NCBI GenBank assembly: GCA_051650965.1
Contig: JBOFRL010000003.1
Span: forward strand, 1-12,845
Direction: 5' to 3'
Source: Enterovibrio sp051650965
GTDB taxonomy: Bacteria; Pseudomonadota; Gammaproteobacteria; Enterobacterales; Vibrionaceae
DNA: 12,845 bases
The notes below the pieces were generated by a model, which worked only from the letters and a program-made list of their open reading frames with translations, had not been told where the DNA came from and ran no database searches. The position numbers were made by a program, and so were the translations under genes. Positions 6,050-12,845 of this stretch are shown here, piece by piece (positions within the stretch are counted from its first letter, which is position 1; the number at the start of each line of letters is the position of its first letter).

Positions 6050-7129
6050 TTAATCTTCTTGATGTTTCGCCAGCACGGCCGCAATCGCCTGATCTAACTC
6101 TTGCTGAACATGCTTTGACAAACGCCCGAACTCATAAGAAAAGTTGCGCCCTTTCACACGCTTACGCGCAAACATGCTTTGGCTTTTAAACTGCAGCAGC
6201 GGAGTGATGGTTGCCTGCTCGGTATTTTGCTTGTTTTCTTCTAACTTTAGCTCCGCCTTGATCGCCGCAATGATAGCGAGCTTCCTCTCTTCATGGGAAT
6301 GTTCAGGCTGAACATTGACAACTTCTTGCCCTATTTTGTGCGTAAACTGCGCCAGCCAATCCCTATCAGGGCCGGCCAACTTCATCACTTTGTCGAGCAC
6401 AGCATAGTCGGTGTGCGACAACAGGTTAGTGACAGGAAACAGCCCCACCAGCATCTCGTCAATGCTAGCAGCCTTAAGCGCCTTGCTCACCGCTGGGCGG
6501 CTCATTCCCATCATTTTGGCCACGTCATCTTGCGTGTACTCGCCGCTCTCCATGATGGCTTTACACTGCAGGCCAATTTCGCGTTGATTGTGCTCTTTTG
6601 CCGTTTGCAGCTGTTTAGCGAGCGCTTTTGCATCGGAATGCGAAAGCTCATCTTGCGTGACGAGAATGCGAAAAGTTTTAACCTTGCCATTTTGCAGCAG
6701 CATCCACGCGCGGCGGCGCGAACCGTCAAGCACATCAATTTTACCATTGTGCTCGCGCCCTACAGCAGGATAAAACTGCTGAAAGGTAAGAGAGTCCAGA
6801 TCCGAAAGCGACTCTTTGGTTAAAAACGATTGATCGCGGCCGTTGATAGCAAAGGTGACAAAGGTGTTATCGCGCACCTGCTCATACGACAGGGTCAACT
6901 CATTAAAAGTCGCTTTCGCTCCCGACGCCAGTTGCCACACAACACTGTTGCCTACCGCTGCGATACCAAACGTTTTTTGCAGATATTGCGCTGCGCTTTC
7001 GCCGCTACTGCTGAGTTCTTGCGCCAGCTGCCGTGTCAAACTTTCCACGTTCGCTTTGGCCGCCAAGATCTGCGCCTGCTCCGAGCCTAATGTATTGCCT
7101 AGCGGACTCCCTCCGCGCTTTTTGGCCAT
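6050..7129 (-). CDS. parB: Plasmid partition protein ParB (centromere-binding, CTPase fold)
   Basis: ParB loads onto parS and spreads along DNA, and ParA then moves the complex. I choose ATG at 7129 (359 residues) over GTG at 7150. The ATG overlaps the parA stop as TAATG and has GAGGAG eight bases upstream inside parA, while the GTG has no ribosome binding site. Residues about 90-145 form the ParB/Spo0J N-terminal domain, with VLDGSRRRAWMLL (134-145) as the arginine motif that binds nucleotide in ParB CTPases. A helix-turn-helix follows at about 198-219 (YTQDDVAKMMGMSRPAVSK). The charged C-terminus would dimerise. The DGSRRR form recalls F-plasmid SopB. The gene contains one copy of the 17-bp palindrome (6299-6315) and is translationally coupled to parA. 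Confidence 0.92.
   Translation of the reverse strand: MAKKRGGSPLGNTLGSEQAQILAAKANVESLTRQLAQELSSSGESAAQYLQKTFGIAAVGNSVVWQLASGAKATFNELTLSYEQVRDNTFVTFAINGRDQSFLTKESLSDLDSLTFQQFYPAVGREHNGKIDVLDGSRRRAWMLLQNGKVKTFRILVTQDELSHSDAKALAKQLQTAKEHNQREIGLQCKAIMESGEYTQDDVAKMMGMSRPAVSKALKAASIDEMLVGLFPVTNLLSHTDYAVLDKVMKLAGPDRDWLAQFTHKIGQEVVNVQPEHSHEERKLAIIAAIKAELKLEENKQNTEQATITPLLQFKSQSMFARKRVKGRNFSYEFGRLSKHVQQELDQAIAAVLAKHQED
6299..6315. repeat. 17-bp palindrome, copy 2: candidate parS site inside parB
   Basis: ATGTTCAGGCTGAACAT is the exact reverse complement of the copy at 5810-5826, 489 bp away. It lies in the C-terminal half of parB, where the codons must also be kept. The flanks of the two copies are not alike, so the palindrome itself, not a longer duplication, is conserved. 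Confidence 0.6.
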
Positions 7130-8325
7130 TATTTTTGCTCCTCTCGCCACACATTGACAATGTCGCGCAAAATTTGGCTCGTCACTTCATAGCCATTTTG
7201 CTGAGCGCTTTGGAAAGTGCCTTTGCTTTTGGGGTACTCGCTTTTTGATAAATCAAACACGGTGGCCAATAAAGAGGAGGCTTGGCGGATCGCTTCGCTG
7301 TGTTTGAACTCTTTTGAGTAAAGGTAAGGGGCGAAATAGTCATACAGATTATTCATCAGCTCGGTAGTGGTCGAACTATCTCGATGATTCGTTAGCAATA
7401 TTTTCATGAAGTCGTAGCCAGGGTGACCAGCGTTGGCGAGCAGCGCCCAAATTTGCGGAATGTAACTAAAATAGGAGCACGTCGCGTCGATGTCGTTTTC
7501 AGTAATAGAAAGCGGAAAAATGACGCTGCTGGCGGCAAAGTAGGCGTTGTAAGTGGCGTAGCCGAGCGACGGCGGCGTATCAATCAAAATGATGTCGAAC
7601 TCATCGCGCACCGCATCAAGAATCTCGCTCAAGATGGAGTAGGGCGACGGCAGCTTGTGGCTGAAGATCTGCTCGTGAAACCAGCCTTCAATGGCGCGAT
7701 CAGATTGTGAAGCCGGCAAAATGCGCAGGTTGGGGATGGTGGTATTTAAAAATGAACTTGAGATCACATCAGAAAAGGTTTCGCCCTCTTCTAAATCGAA
7801 GTTGCGCATGATGAGATCGCCAACCGACAAACAGCCCTCTTGCTCAGCCTCAGGCGCGTAGTACATCGACAGCGTCGCTTGCCCGTCCATGTCGATAAGG
7901 CCAATGCGGTATTCTTGATGAAATTCAGTCGCAAGCCCCGAAGCAATCGTCGCGGCCGACACCGTTTTGCCCACGCCACCTTTTTGGTTTTGGATCACAA
8001 TGACTTGCGTTTTGTGATGGTGGCTGCGCACAAATTTCGCCTCTTTACGCAACGACTTAGGCAGCAGATTGCGCACCGCGTACATCTCTTCAATGTTGAT
8101 TGACCACTGCGAATCCACATGGCGGCGTGGATCGATGCCGGTGCTGGCAACATATTTGTCGAGCGTTTTCGCGTCGATATCGAGATAAGCCGTCGCTTCC
8201 GCGCGGGTAAAGTTGCGTGCTTCTTTGCGATGATTGGCGAGGAGACGCTGATTGCGGCGCTTAATATAGCCATCCGCGCCTTGTTTAAGTGCTTGAAATA
8301 GCGCTGTAGTTTGTTGATTATCCAT
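7129..8325 (-). CDS. parA: Plasmid partition ATPase ParA (type Ia, N-terminal HTH)
   Basis: A 398-residue Walker-type ATPase that binds DNA non-specifically and pulls ParB-parS complexes, so that each daughter cell keeps a copy. A winged-helix/HTH region at about 38-62 (TRAEATAYLDIDAKTLDKYV) marks the long type Ia form (P1 ParA, F SopA), which also represses its own operon. The deviant Walker A is KGGVGKT (115-121) with the signature Lys115. Walker A' is IDMDGQAT (144-151) and Walker B is IILIDTPPS (245-253). The C-terminal YPKSKGTFQSAQ region is typical of plasmid ParA. AGGGA six bases before the ATG is a good ribosome binding site. The last codons overlap the parB start. It is intact and not a close match to chromosomal ParA/Soj, which lacks the HTH. 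Confidence 0.93.
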   Translation of the reverse strand: MDNQQTTALFQALKQGADGYIKRRNQRLLANHRKEARNFTRAEATAYLDIDAKTLDKYVASTGIDPRRHVDSQWSINIEEMYAVRNLLPKSLRKEAKFVRSHHHKTQVIVIQNQKGGVGKTVSAATIASGLATEFHQEYRIGLIDMDGQATLSMYYAPEAEQEGCLSVGDLIMRNFDLEEGETFSDVISSSFLNTTIPNLRILPASQSDRAIEGWFHEQIFSHKLPSPYSILSEILDAVRDEFDIILIDTPPSLGYATYNAYFAASSVIFPLSITENDIDATCSYFSYIPQIWALLANAGHPGYDFMKILLTNHRDSSTTTELMNNLYDYFAPYLYSKEFKHSEAIRQASSLLATVFDLSKSEYPKSKGTFQSAQQNGYEVTSQILRDIVNVWREEQK

Positions 8326-8636
8326 TTTTTATCCCTAAAAAGGTTTTAAAAAATAGGATACCCTTTGTTTTTAGCTGTGTGTATCAAAAATTAATGTAAA
8401 TTGCGAGATGTAATACAAACAAAAGCCGGCCATGCAATCACACTCCTATCTTATTTATCGCGGACTCATCCCAAAAAGCGCACCTGTGCTCTCGCCGTAA
8501 AAATGAACTTTAGTGAAATATAACCCTCTAATTTCTATTGCTATTTTTTGTGAAAAGCGACTATGTTATCGTTTGCGGCAATCGTTTTCCTTTACTTATC
8601 AAACCATTTTTATATAACTAAAAAAAGAGGATCACC
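8326..8636. promoter_or_regulatory. Divergent control region between parA and the alcohol dehydrogenase
   Basis: The 311-bp AT-rich gap drives genes on both sides. Near parA an inverted repeat CTAAAAA (8335-8341) / TTTTTAG (8368-8374) lies directly upstream of the ATG and overlaps its ribosome binding site (AGGGA, 8332-8336). It is the best candidate for ParA autorepression. I cannot fix the parA promoter: TTGATA at 8387-8382 is a possible -35, but no well-spaced -10 follows. No gene is supported inside. Confidence 0.45.
8538..8567 (+). promoter_or_regulatory. Predicted promoter of the alcohol dehydrogenase
   Basis: TTGCTA (8538-8543) and TATGTT (8562-8567) are separated by 18 bp. Both are fair sigma-70 hexamers. 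The start would be near 8574, leaving a leader of about 60 nt. Confidence 0.4.
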
Positions 8637-9794
8637 ATGGCAGATAACTTCATTGTGCCGGCAAAAACTTTTCATGGCTTAGGAACTTTTAACAAACTTA
8701 GCGAGCTGCGCGGCAAGCGCGCCATGATCGTGACCGGACAAGGTTCGATGAAGCGCTCAGGTTATATCGATCGCGCTGAAAAGCTGCTGACTGAAGCAGG
8801 CTTTGCGGTATGCGTTTTTGACGGCGTTGAGGCAGATCCGTCAATTGAAACCGTCATGGCGGGCGCAAAAGTGATGCAAGAATTTAAGCCTGACTGGATC
8901 GTAGGTTTAGGCGGCTGCTCGGCTATCGATGCGGCTAAGGCGATGTGGGTTTTTTATGAATACCCGCAAACGCAATTTGCCGACATCATCGCGCCATTTA
9001 CCATCAAACCGCTGCGTAACAAAGCGCGCTTTGTCGCGATCCCTTCAACTTCTGGCACCGGCACCGAAGCGACCTGCGTCTCTGTGATCACCGATCGCAA
9101 AAAAGGCACCAAATACCCGCTGGTTTCGTATGAGCTTTGCCCAGACGTGGCGATTGTTGACGGCGAAGTGTGCCAGTCGATGCCTGCGCACGTGACAGCA
9201 AACACAGGACTTGATGCGCTCACGCACGCGCTTGAAGCCTATGTAACGCCGCTTGCCGACGCTTACACCGACAGCTTAGCTGAGCGTGCTGTGATCGACA
9301 TTTTCCGCGCGCTACCTGTTGCGGTGGCGAACGGCAGCGATTTAGCCGCGCGCCAAACCATGCACGACGCTTCATGCCTTGCGGGCATGTCATTCACCAA
9401 CGCTTTACTGGGCATTGTCCACTCAATGGCGCACCAAGTTGGTGGAATGTTTGGCGTGCCACACGGCCGTGCGAACGCCATTTTGCTGCCTAACGTGATC
9501 CGCTTTAATGCCAGCGTCGCAGAGCAAAAATATGCCAAAATCGGCGCACTGATTGGCGTCGACAATGCTGAAGCGCTGGCCTGTAAAATCGAAGCGCTGC
9601 GCGAGCAAGTGGGCGTTGAGGCTGGCTTTAAAACGTACGGCGTTAACGAAAGTGAGTGGCAGCAAAAAGTGGAAATCATGGCCAAACACGCCATGGAAGA
9701 CGCTTGCACCGGCTGCAACCCGCGTCAGCCAACCCAAGCTGAGATCGTAATGCTGCTTAACTTGTGTTTTGCAGGCACGCCTTATCGCGGCTAA
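8637..9794 (+). CDS. Iron-containing (group III) alcohol dehydrogenase
   Basis: A cytosolic NAD(P)-dependent enzyme of 385 residues, full length for the Fe-ADH family (FucO is about 382). It interconverts an alcohol and an aldehyde. The nucleotide-binding loop is GLGGCSAIDAAK (90-101), with Cys where many members have Gly or Ser. It is followed by STSGTGTEAT (137-146). The metal ligands can be read by alignment with FucO: Asp193 and His197 (LDALTHALE), His262 (IVHSMAH) and His276 (VPHGRAN). A Cys pair near the end (CTGC, 357-360) is notable. The start has AGAGG six bases upstream. The gene is alone, with its own promoter and terminator. The FYEYP segment after the nucleotide loop recalls butanol/ethanol dehydrogenases of anaerobes. 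The exact substrate (ethanol, butanol, lactaldehyde) cannot be told from sequence. Confidence 0.9.
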   Translation: MADNFIVPAKTFHGLGTFNKLSELRGKRAMIVTGQGSMKRSGYIDRAEKLLTEAGFAVCVFDGVEADPSIETVMAGAKVMQEFKPDWIVGLGGCSAIDAAKAMWVFYEYPQTQFADIIAPFTIKPLRNKARFVAIPSTSGTGTEATCVSVITDRKKGTKYPLVSYELCPDVAIVDGEVCQSMPAHVTANTGLDALTHALEAYVTPLADAYTDSLAERAVIDIFRALPVAVANGSDLAARQTMHDASCLAGMSFTNALLGIVHSMAHQVGGMFGVPHGRANAILLPNVIRFNASVAEQKYAKIGALIGVDNAEALACKIEALREQVGVEAGFKTYGVNESEWQQKVEIMAKHAMEDACTGCNPRQPTQAEIVMLLNLCFAGTPYRG

Positions 9795-9824
9795 ACGTTG
9801 TTTTCTTTATTTTTTCTTATTGAG

Positions 9825-9853
9825 AAGGGCGCCCATGGCGCCTTTGTTATTTT
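9825..9853 (+). terminator. Terminator of the alcohol dehydrogenase
   Basis: AAGGGCGCC (9825-9833) and GGCGCCTTT (9837-9845) form a GC-rich 9-bp stem with one G-T wobble and a 3-nt loop, followed by GTTATTTTT. It begins 31 bp after the stop. The rest of the gap to 10080 is AT-rich and has no gene I can support. It contains a short palindrome AGGTTAAACCT at 10019-10029. Confidence 0.75.
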
Positions 9854-10080
9854 TCCATCAAGGCAAATCCTTCCACATAAAAAATCGGCAACTTACTGAA
9901 AAGCAATCCTGCATTTTCATATTCTCAGGCAGATGCGTCATCAACGGTTAATACGGCAATTTTGCTGCAAAATTAAACGTTTCTCCCTTTAACAAAGAGC
10001 AAACCTGACATTTACTTAAGGTTAAACCTCGGCGAATTAACTTGAGCTGACAACACGTTGCGCGACACAAAGGAGGCACG

Positions 10081-11517
10081 ATGAAAACCTGTTTGGTAAT
10101 GGGAGCAGCTGGCTATATTGGCTCGCATCTGGTGCCTTATCTGCATGAGCGCGGCTATCAAGTGATCGCTTGCGCGCGGCGCCCGTGCCGCTTGTCTCAA
10201 GGAGTGGGGCTGCGCCTTGCTGACGCGCTGGTACCAAGCAGTCTGCCCGCTGCATTTGCTGGCGTCGACACGCTTTTTTATCTGGTGCACGCCATGGGCT
10301 CGGGCGAGGCTTTTCATCGTTATGAACTGCAAGGCGTAATGAACGTGGCGGCCGCAGCCAAAGCTGCCGGCGTGCGGCGCATTATCTACCTTGGCGCTAT
10401 GCAGCCAGAAGGAAGTCAGAGTCACCATCTTAAATCGCGCCGCTATTGCGGGGAGCTGTTTCGCGCATCAGGCGTGCCGTGCGTCGAGCTGCGCGCGGGG
10501 ATCATTGTAGGGCCAGGTTCTGCGGCTTTTGAGGTGATGCGCGATTTGGTGTTTAACTTGCCGTTTATGGTCACACCCAAATGGGTGCGCTCGCGCAGCA
10601 TGCCGATCGCGCTAGTCAATTTGCTCTATTATTTGGCCGGATTAATCGAGGCCGACGGCGTCGATGGCGCGATTTTTAACGCCTGTGGCCCGCAAACACT
10701 CAGCTATCAGCAGCAGCTACAACATTTTGCGGCGCACATTGGCAAGCGCTGCCCCGTTATTCCTCTGCCGCTGCTCACGCCACAACTTTCAACTTGGTGG
10801 CTGCAATTTGTCACTTCCGTGCCAAGCTCGGTCGCCAAAGCGCTGATCGGCGGACTAAAGCACGACATTATCGGCGACGACAAGCCGCTGCAAGCCATTT
10901 TACCGCAGCAACTGCTCAGTTTTGATGAAGCGCTAAGTTACAGCCTCACGCTTGAGCAGCAGCTTGGCGAGCGCGAGCAGGGCGAAGAGACGCCGCTTGG
11001 TTTGCGCTGGCGTCACCCTGAATACGGTTTTTACGATCGCACGGCAGAAGGGCGCAGCCTTTGCCTTGCGTCAGCAGAGCAGATCTGGCATGTACTGGCG
11101 CAGCTTGGCGGAGTGCGCCGCTATTTTTACATGAACGGCCTGTGGGTGGTGCGCGAATGGCTCGATCATCTGGTGGGGGGGCCAGGGCTTACGCGCGGCC
11201 GCAGCAATTTTAAAACGCTGCGCAAAGGCGATCAGATTGATTCATGGGAGATCATTGGCGTTGAGCCAAATAAGCGCCTCAACCTGCTTTTTAACATGAA
11301 AGCGCCGGGCGTCGGGCGACTTGAATTTGTGATTGTGCCGCACGCGAGCGGCCTTAATGAGCTGATTGTCACCGCGCATTGGCATCCGCAAGGGGCGTGG
11401 GGGCTGGCGTATTGGCTTGTCATGCTGCCATTTCACCGTTTTATTTTTCAAGGAATGGCGCATGAGATCTGCTGTGAGGCGGAAGAGCAGGCGGGCATCG
11501 AAGTCATTGATCCATAA
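10081..11517 (+). CDS. SDR-family NAD(P)-binding protein with C-terminal DUF2867 domain
   Basis: This is a 478-residue soluble protein with two parts. Residues 1 to about 290 are an atypical extended SDR/NmrA-like Rossmann domain. GAAGYIG (8-14) is the dinucleotide loop, CARRP (31-35) follows beta-2 and suggests NADP(H), and IIYLGAM (101-107) follows beta-5. The classical catalytic YxxxK is replaced by SRRYCGE (119-125), and ELRAGIIVGPGSAAFE (136-151) is typical of this subgroup. Residues from about 330 to 475 match the DUF2867 type, with SAEQIWHVLAQLGG, FNMKAPGVGRLEF and a hydrophobic WGLAYWLVMLPFHRFIF segment. An optimal AAAGGAGG lies four bases before the ATG, so it may be strongly translated. 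It stands alone, and the inverted repeat at 10019-10029 may be its operator. The reaction is unknown for this fusion. Confidence 0.82.
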   Translation: MKTCLVMGAAGYIGSHLVPYLHERGYQVIACARRPCRLSQGVGLRLADALVPSSLPAAFAGVDTLFYLVHAMGSGEAFHRYELQGVMNVAAAAKAAGVRRIIYLGAMQPEGSQSHHLKSRRYCGELFRASGVPCVELRAGIIVGPGSAAFEVMRDLVFNLPFMVTPKWVRSRSMPIALVNLLYYLAGLIEADGVDGAIFNACGPQTLSYQQQLQHFAAHIGKRCPVIPLPLLTPQLSTWWLQFVTSVPSSVAKALIGGLKHDIIGDDKPLQAILPQQLLSFDEALSYSLTLEQQLGEREQGEETPLGLRWRHPEYGFYDRTAEGRSLCLASAEQIWHVLAQLGGVRRYFYMNGLWVVREWLDHLVGGPGLTRGRSNFKTLRKGDQIDSWEIIGVEPNKRLNLLFNMKAPGVGRLEFVIVPHASGLNELIVTAHWHPQGAWGLAYWLVMLPFHRFIFQGMAHEICCEAEEQAGIEVIDP

Positions 11518-11658
11518 GTTTCAGTGACTTGTGATCGAGTGAAATTTGATTAACACAGGTTGCGAAAATAGTCTCTAATGTCATGTTACTAGCTTGCGCT
11601 GCGAAAAAATTCACACTGTTTTAAGTGGTTATTTTCGAATTCTTTTGCTAAAAAATTT

Positions 11659-11696
11659 TTGCTTGTTTTATATTTTTTGCATTATAAAACAAGCAA
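11659..11696 (-). terminator. Terminator of the minus-strand gene at 11735-12700
   Basis: A perfect 14-bp stem (11659-11672 with 11683-11696) closes a 10-nt loop. On the minus strand it is followed by AAATTTTTT. It begins 38 bp beyond the stop at 11735. No separate terminator was found for the SDR gene on the other side, so the hairpin may serve both. Confidence 0.7.
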
Positions 11697-11734
11697 TAGC
11701 CGTCGTTATTTGACGTAAATTTAACCAGTAAAAC

Positions 11735-12700
11735 TTAAAACGGGGTCTGGTCTATTATATTTCCGCTGTTTTCGCTATCACCTTGCTCAGGATCATCGCG
11801 GCGCTGCTGCGCTCTTACGTTAGCAACGAGAGGGCTCGGATCCATTTGATTGAATTCGCCACGGGTCAGGTTAAACCTTGGTAAGGCAACCAGCGTAAAC
11901 GTTTCATTTGTACCAGCGATCGGAATATTAAGGAACGTTTCCCCAAAACCGACAGTCACTTCACTCATGTGCAGCGTTGATGTTGGCGATAATACTCTAG
12001 TGGAAGTGAGCGCGTTGACCATGCCATTTGTGGCCAAAAAGGCGCCAAAAGAGGTCATCAGATCAGTGAAACGAAACACTCTGTGGCCAGCTTGCTCAGG
12101 CTGCATAGAAGTGAAACTGCTCATCGACGTGCTTGGCGCCGAGCTTGTGCTAGATGGCATTGTTGCTGCAGCCAGCCCCGCAGCGGCTTCATTGGCGGTG
12201 TCTATCGCATTGCCCGCAAGCCAGCCTAGCACAGAACCTGCAACTTGTGCGCCGGTGGTCAAAATACCCGCGGCAATGCCACGGCGCCCTTGCCAATAAT
12301 TTTGTGCTAATGAGTCATAGCCAACACTGGCGTTCACATTTAAGCCAAGATGGCTATCTTCGGTTAGCTGGCAGCCAGTATCAATCCGCTGCACATTTTC
12401 CACCATGTATGAAGCACCATACACGCCATTTTCATCCGGAACCAAGTTGATCCCTGTATTGAGTACCCCCATCGCACCCACTTCTGTTGCAAAACCCGCT
12501 TCGTTATGCACAAACATCTGGATGATAGGATAGCGATAATTGAGCCCTCGTGAAATGATGTTGATTTGAAACCCCGACTGCGCCCATGTGCCGTAACTTG
12601 GAGCAAGTGAATTAGCACTACCAATTTTGGCCTGCAAAATTAAGATCGGGTTGACAGTGCCATACAAGCCTTGTCCTGCGCGAGCCATATGCTCAAGCAC
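11735..12700 (-). CDS. Hypothetical protein with glycine/alanine-rich hydrophobic segment (5' part frameshifted)
   Basis: The frame gives 321 residues from a GTG at 12700, but coding-like sequence in the same frame runs further upstream (SSGDNYLEKRRFGE before the GTG), so this start is probably not the real one. I do not recognise the family. Residues 1-135 are mixed and Gly/Asn-rich. Residues 141-167 form a Gly/Ala-rich hydrophobic stretch (GIAAGILTTGAQVAG, then SVLGWLAGNAI) that could be a membrane-inserting glycine-zipper segment. A Ser/Thr-rich linker follows (181-199). Then comes a beta-rich part with many Thr and Phe, and an acidic, Gln-rich tail. There is no signal peptide in what can be read. 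The terminator beyond the stop shows that it ends an operon or a single-gene unit. A surface or secreted protein, or a virion protein, are possibilities I cannot separate. Confidence 0.6.
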   Translation of the reverse strand: MLEHMARAGQGLYGTVNPILILQAKIGSANSLAPSYGTWAQSGFQINIISRGLNYRYPIIQMFVHNEAGFATEVGAMGVLNTGINLVPDENGVYGASYMVENVQRIDTGCQLTEDSHLGLNVNASVGYDSLAQNYWQGRRGIAAGILTTGAQVAGSVLGWLAGNAIDTANEAAAGLAAATMPSSTSSAPSTSMSSFTSMQPEQAGHRVFRFTDLMTSFGAFLATNGMVNALTSTRVLSPTSTLHMSEVTVGFGETFLNIPIAGTNETFTLVALPRFNLTRGEFNQMDPSPLVANVRAQQRRDDPEQGDSENSGNIIDQTPF

Positions 12701-12743
12701 CTCACCAAAGCGGCGTTTTTCAAGGTAGTTGTCGCCTGAGCTA

Positions 12744-12836
12744 TTAAGCTGCCTCTTTTTTCTTCTCCGGATTTAGCTCCACATCGCCAACACGATCCCA
12801 GTTTCTAGCTTCTTTGGACCAGCGATTTGGATTCAT
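12744..12836 (-). pseudogene. 5' part of the same gene, cut off by a +1 shift at an A6 run
   Basis: ATG at 12836 opens 30 codons (MNPNRWSKEARNWDRVGDVE, then LNPEKKKEAA) that end in TAATAG. With one A fewer in the AAAAAA run near 12757-12762, the frame passes smoothly into KKRQLNSSGDNYLEKRRFGE and the 11735-12700 protein, giving about 366 residues in all. The gene may begin further upstream beyond the window, since AGAG before the ATG is a weak ribosome binding site. Confidence 0.5.
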
Positions 12837-12845
12837 TGCTCTTGC

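Noticed and set aside
7130..7150. Longer ParB start at GTG 7150.
   Set aside because: It lacks a ribosome binding site, while ATG 7129 has GAGGAG at eight bases and a TAATG coupling with parA.
1..12845. CRISPR arrays, tRNA and rRNA genes.
   Set aside because: I saw no regularly spaced repeats, no tRNA cloverleaf with CCA-proximal features and no rRNA segments.

Overview
The window looks like an accessory stretch of a gammaproteobacterial genome, most likely a large plasmid, a chromid or an integrated plasmid. The basis is a xanthine permease very close to enterobacterial XanP, a PurR-type operator in front of it, a plasmid-style type Ia ParA/ParB operon, and several insertion-sequence remnants. 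Orders that carry PurR (Enterobacterales, Vibrionales, Aeromonadales and relatives) fit. I cannot fix the genus from sequence alone.

Layout. 1-137 is the right end of an IS3-family element. 157-672 is an AT-rich orphan reading frame just inside that end, probably the surviving 3' part of a larger gene. 908-2302 (minus) is xanP, with a recognisable promoter (-35/-10 at 2467-2440), a PurR box over the -35 and a leader of about 130 nt. 2668-2834 holds a candidate minus-strand small RNA with its own promoter and a strong terminator. 2920-5045 is a block of two dead insertion sequences: an ISAs1-family copy (one nonsense codon, one frameshift) and an IS982-family copy (three single-base indels). 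5066-5719 is an AT-rich gene for a minimal protein kinase that resembles type III effector kinases.

5720-8325 is the partition module. parA and parB are read on the minus strand with a TAATG stop/start overlap, followed by a terminator. A 17-bp perfect palindrome occurs twice, once inside parB and once downstream of it, and is the best candidate for parS. 8637-9794 is an intact iron-type alcohol dehydrogenase with its own promoter and terminator. 10081-11517 is an intact two-domain SDR/DUF2867 protein with a very strong ribosome binding site. 11735-12836 (minus) is an unrecognised protein with a glycine/alanine-rich hydrophobic segment. Its N-terminal part is separated from the rest by a one-base shift at an A6 run.

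The genes do not form one pathway. ParA, ParB and parS would keep the replicon. xanP brings in xanthine under purine control. The dehydrogenase and the SDR protein are single-gene units. The kinase and the 157-672 orphan look like acquired cargo next to IS scars. The strongest leads are the effector-like kinase, the duplicated palindrome, the small-RNA candidate and the frameshifted gene at the right edge.
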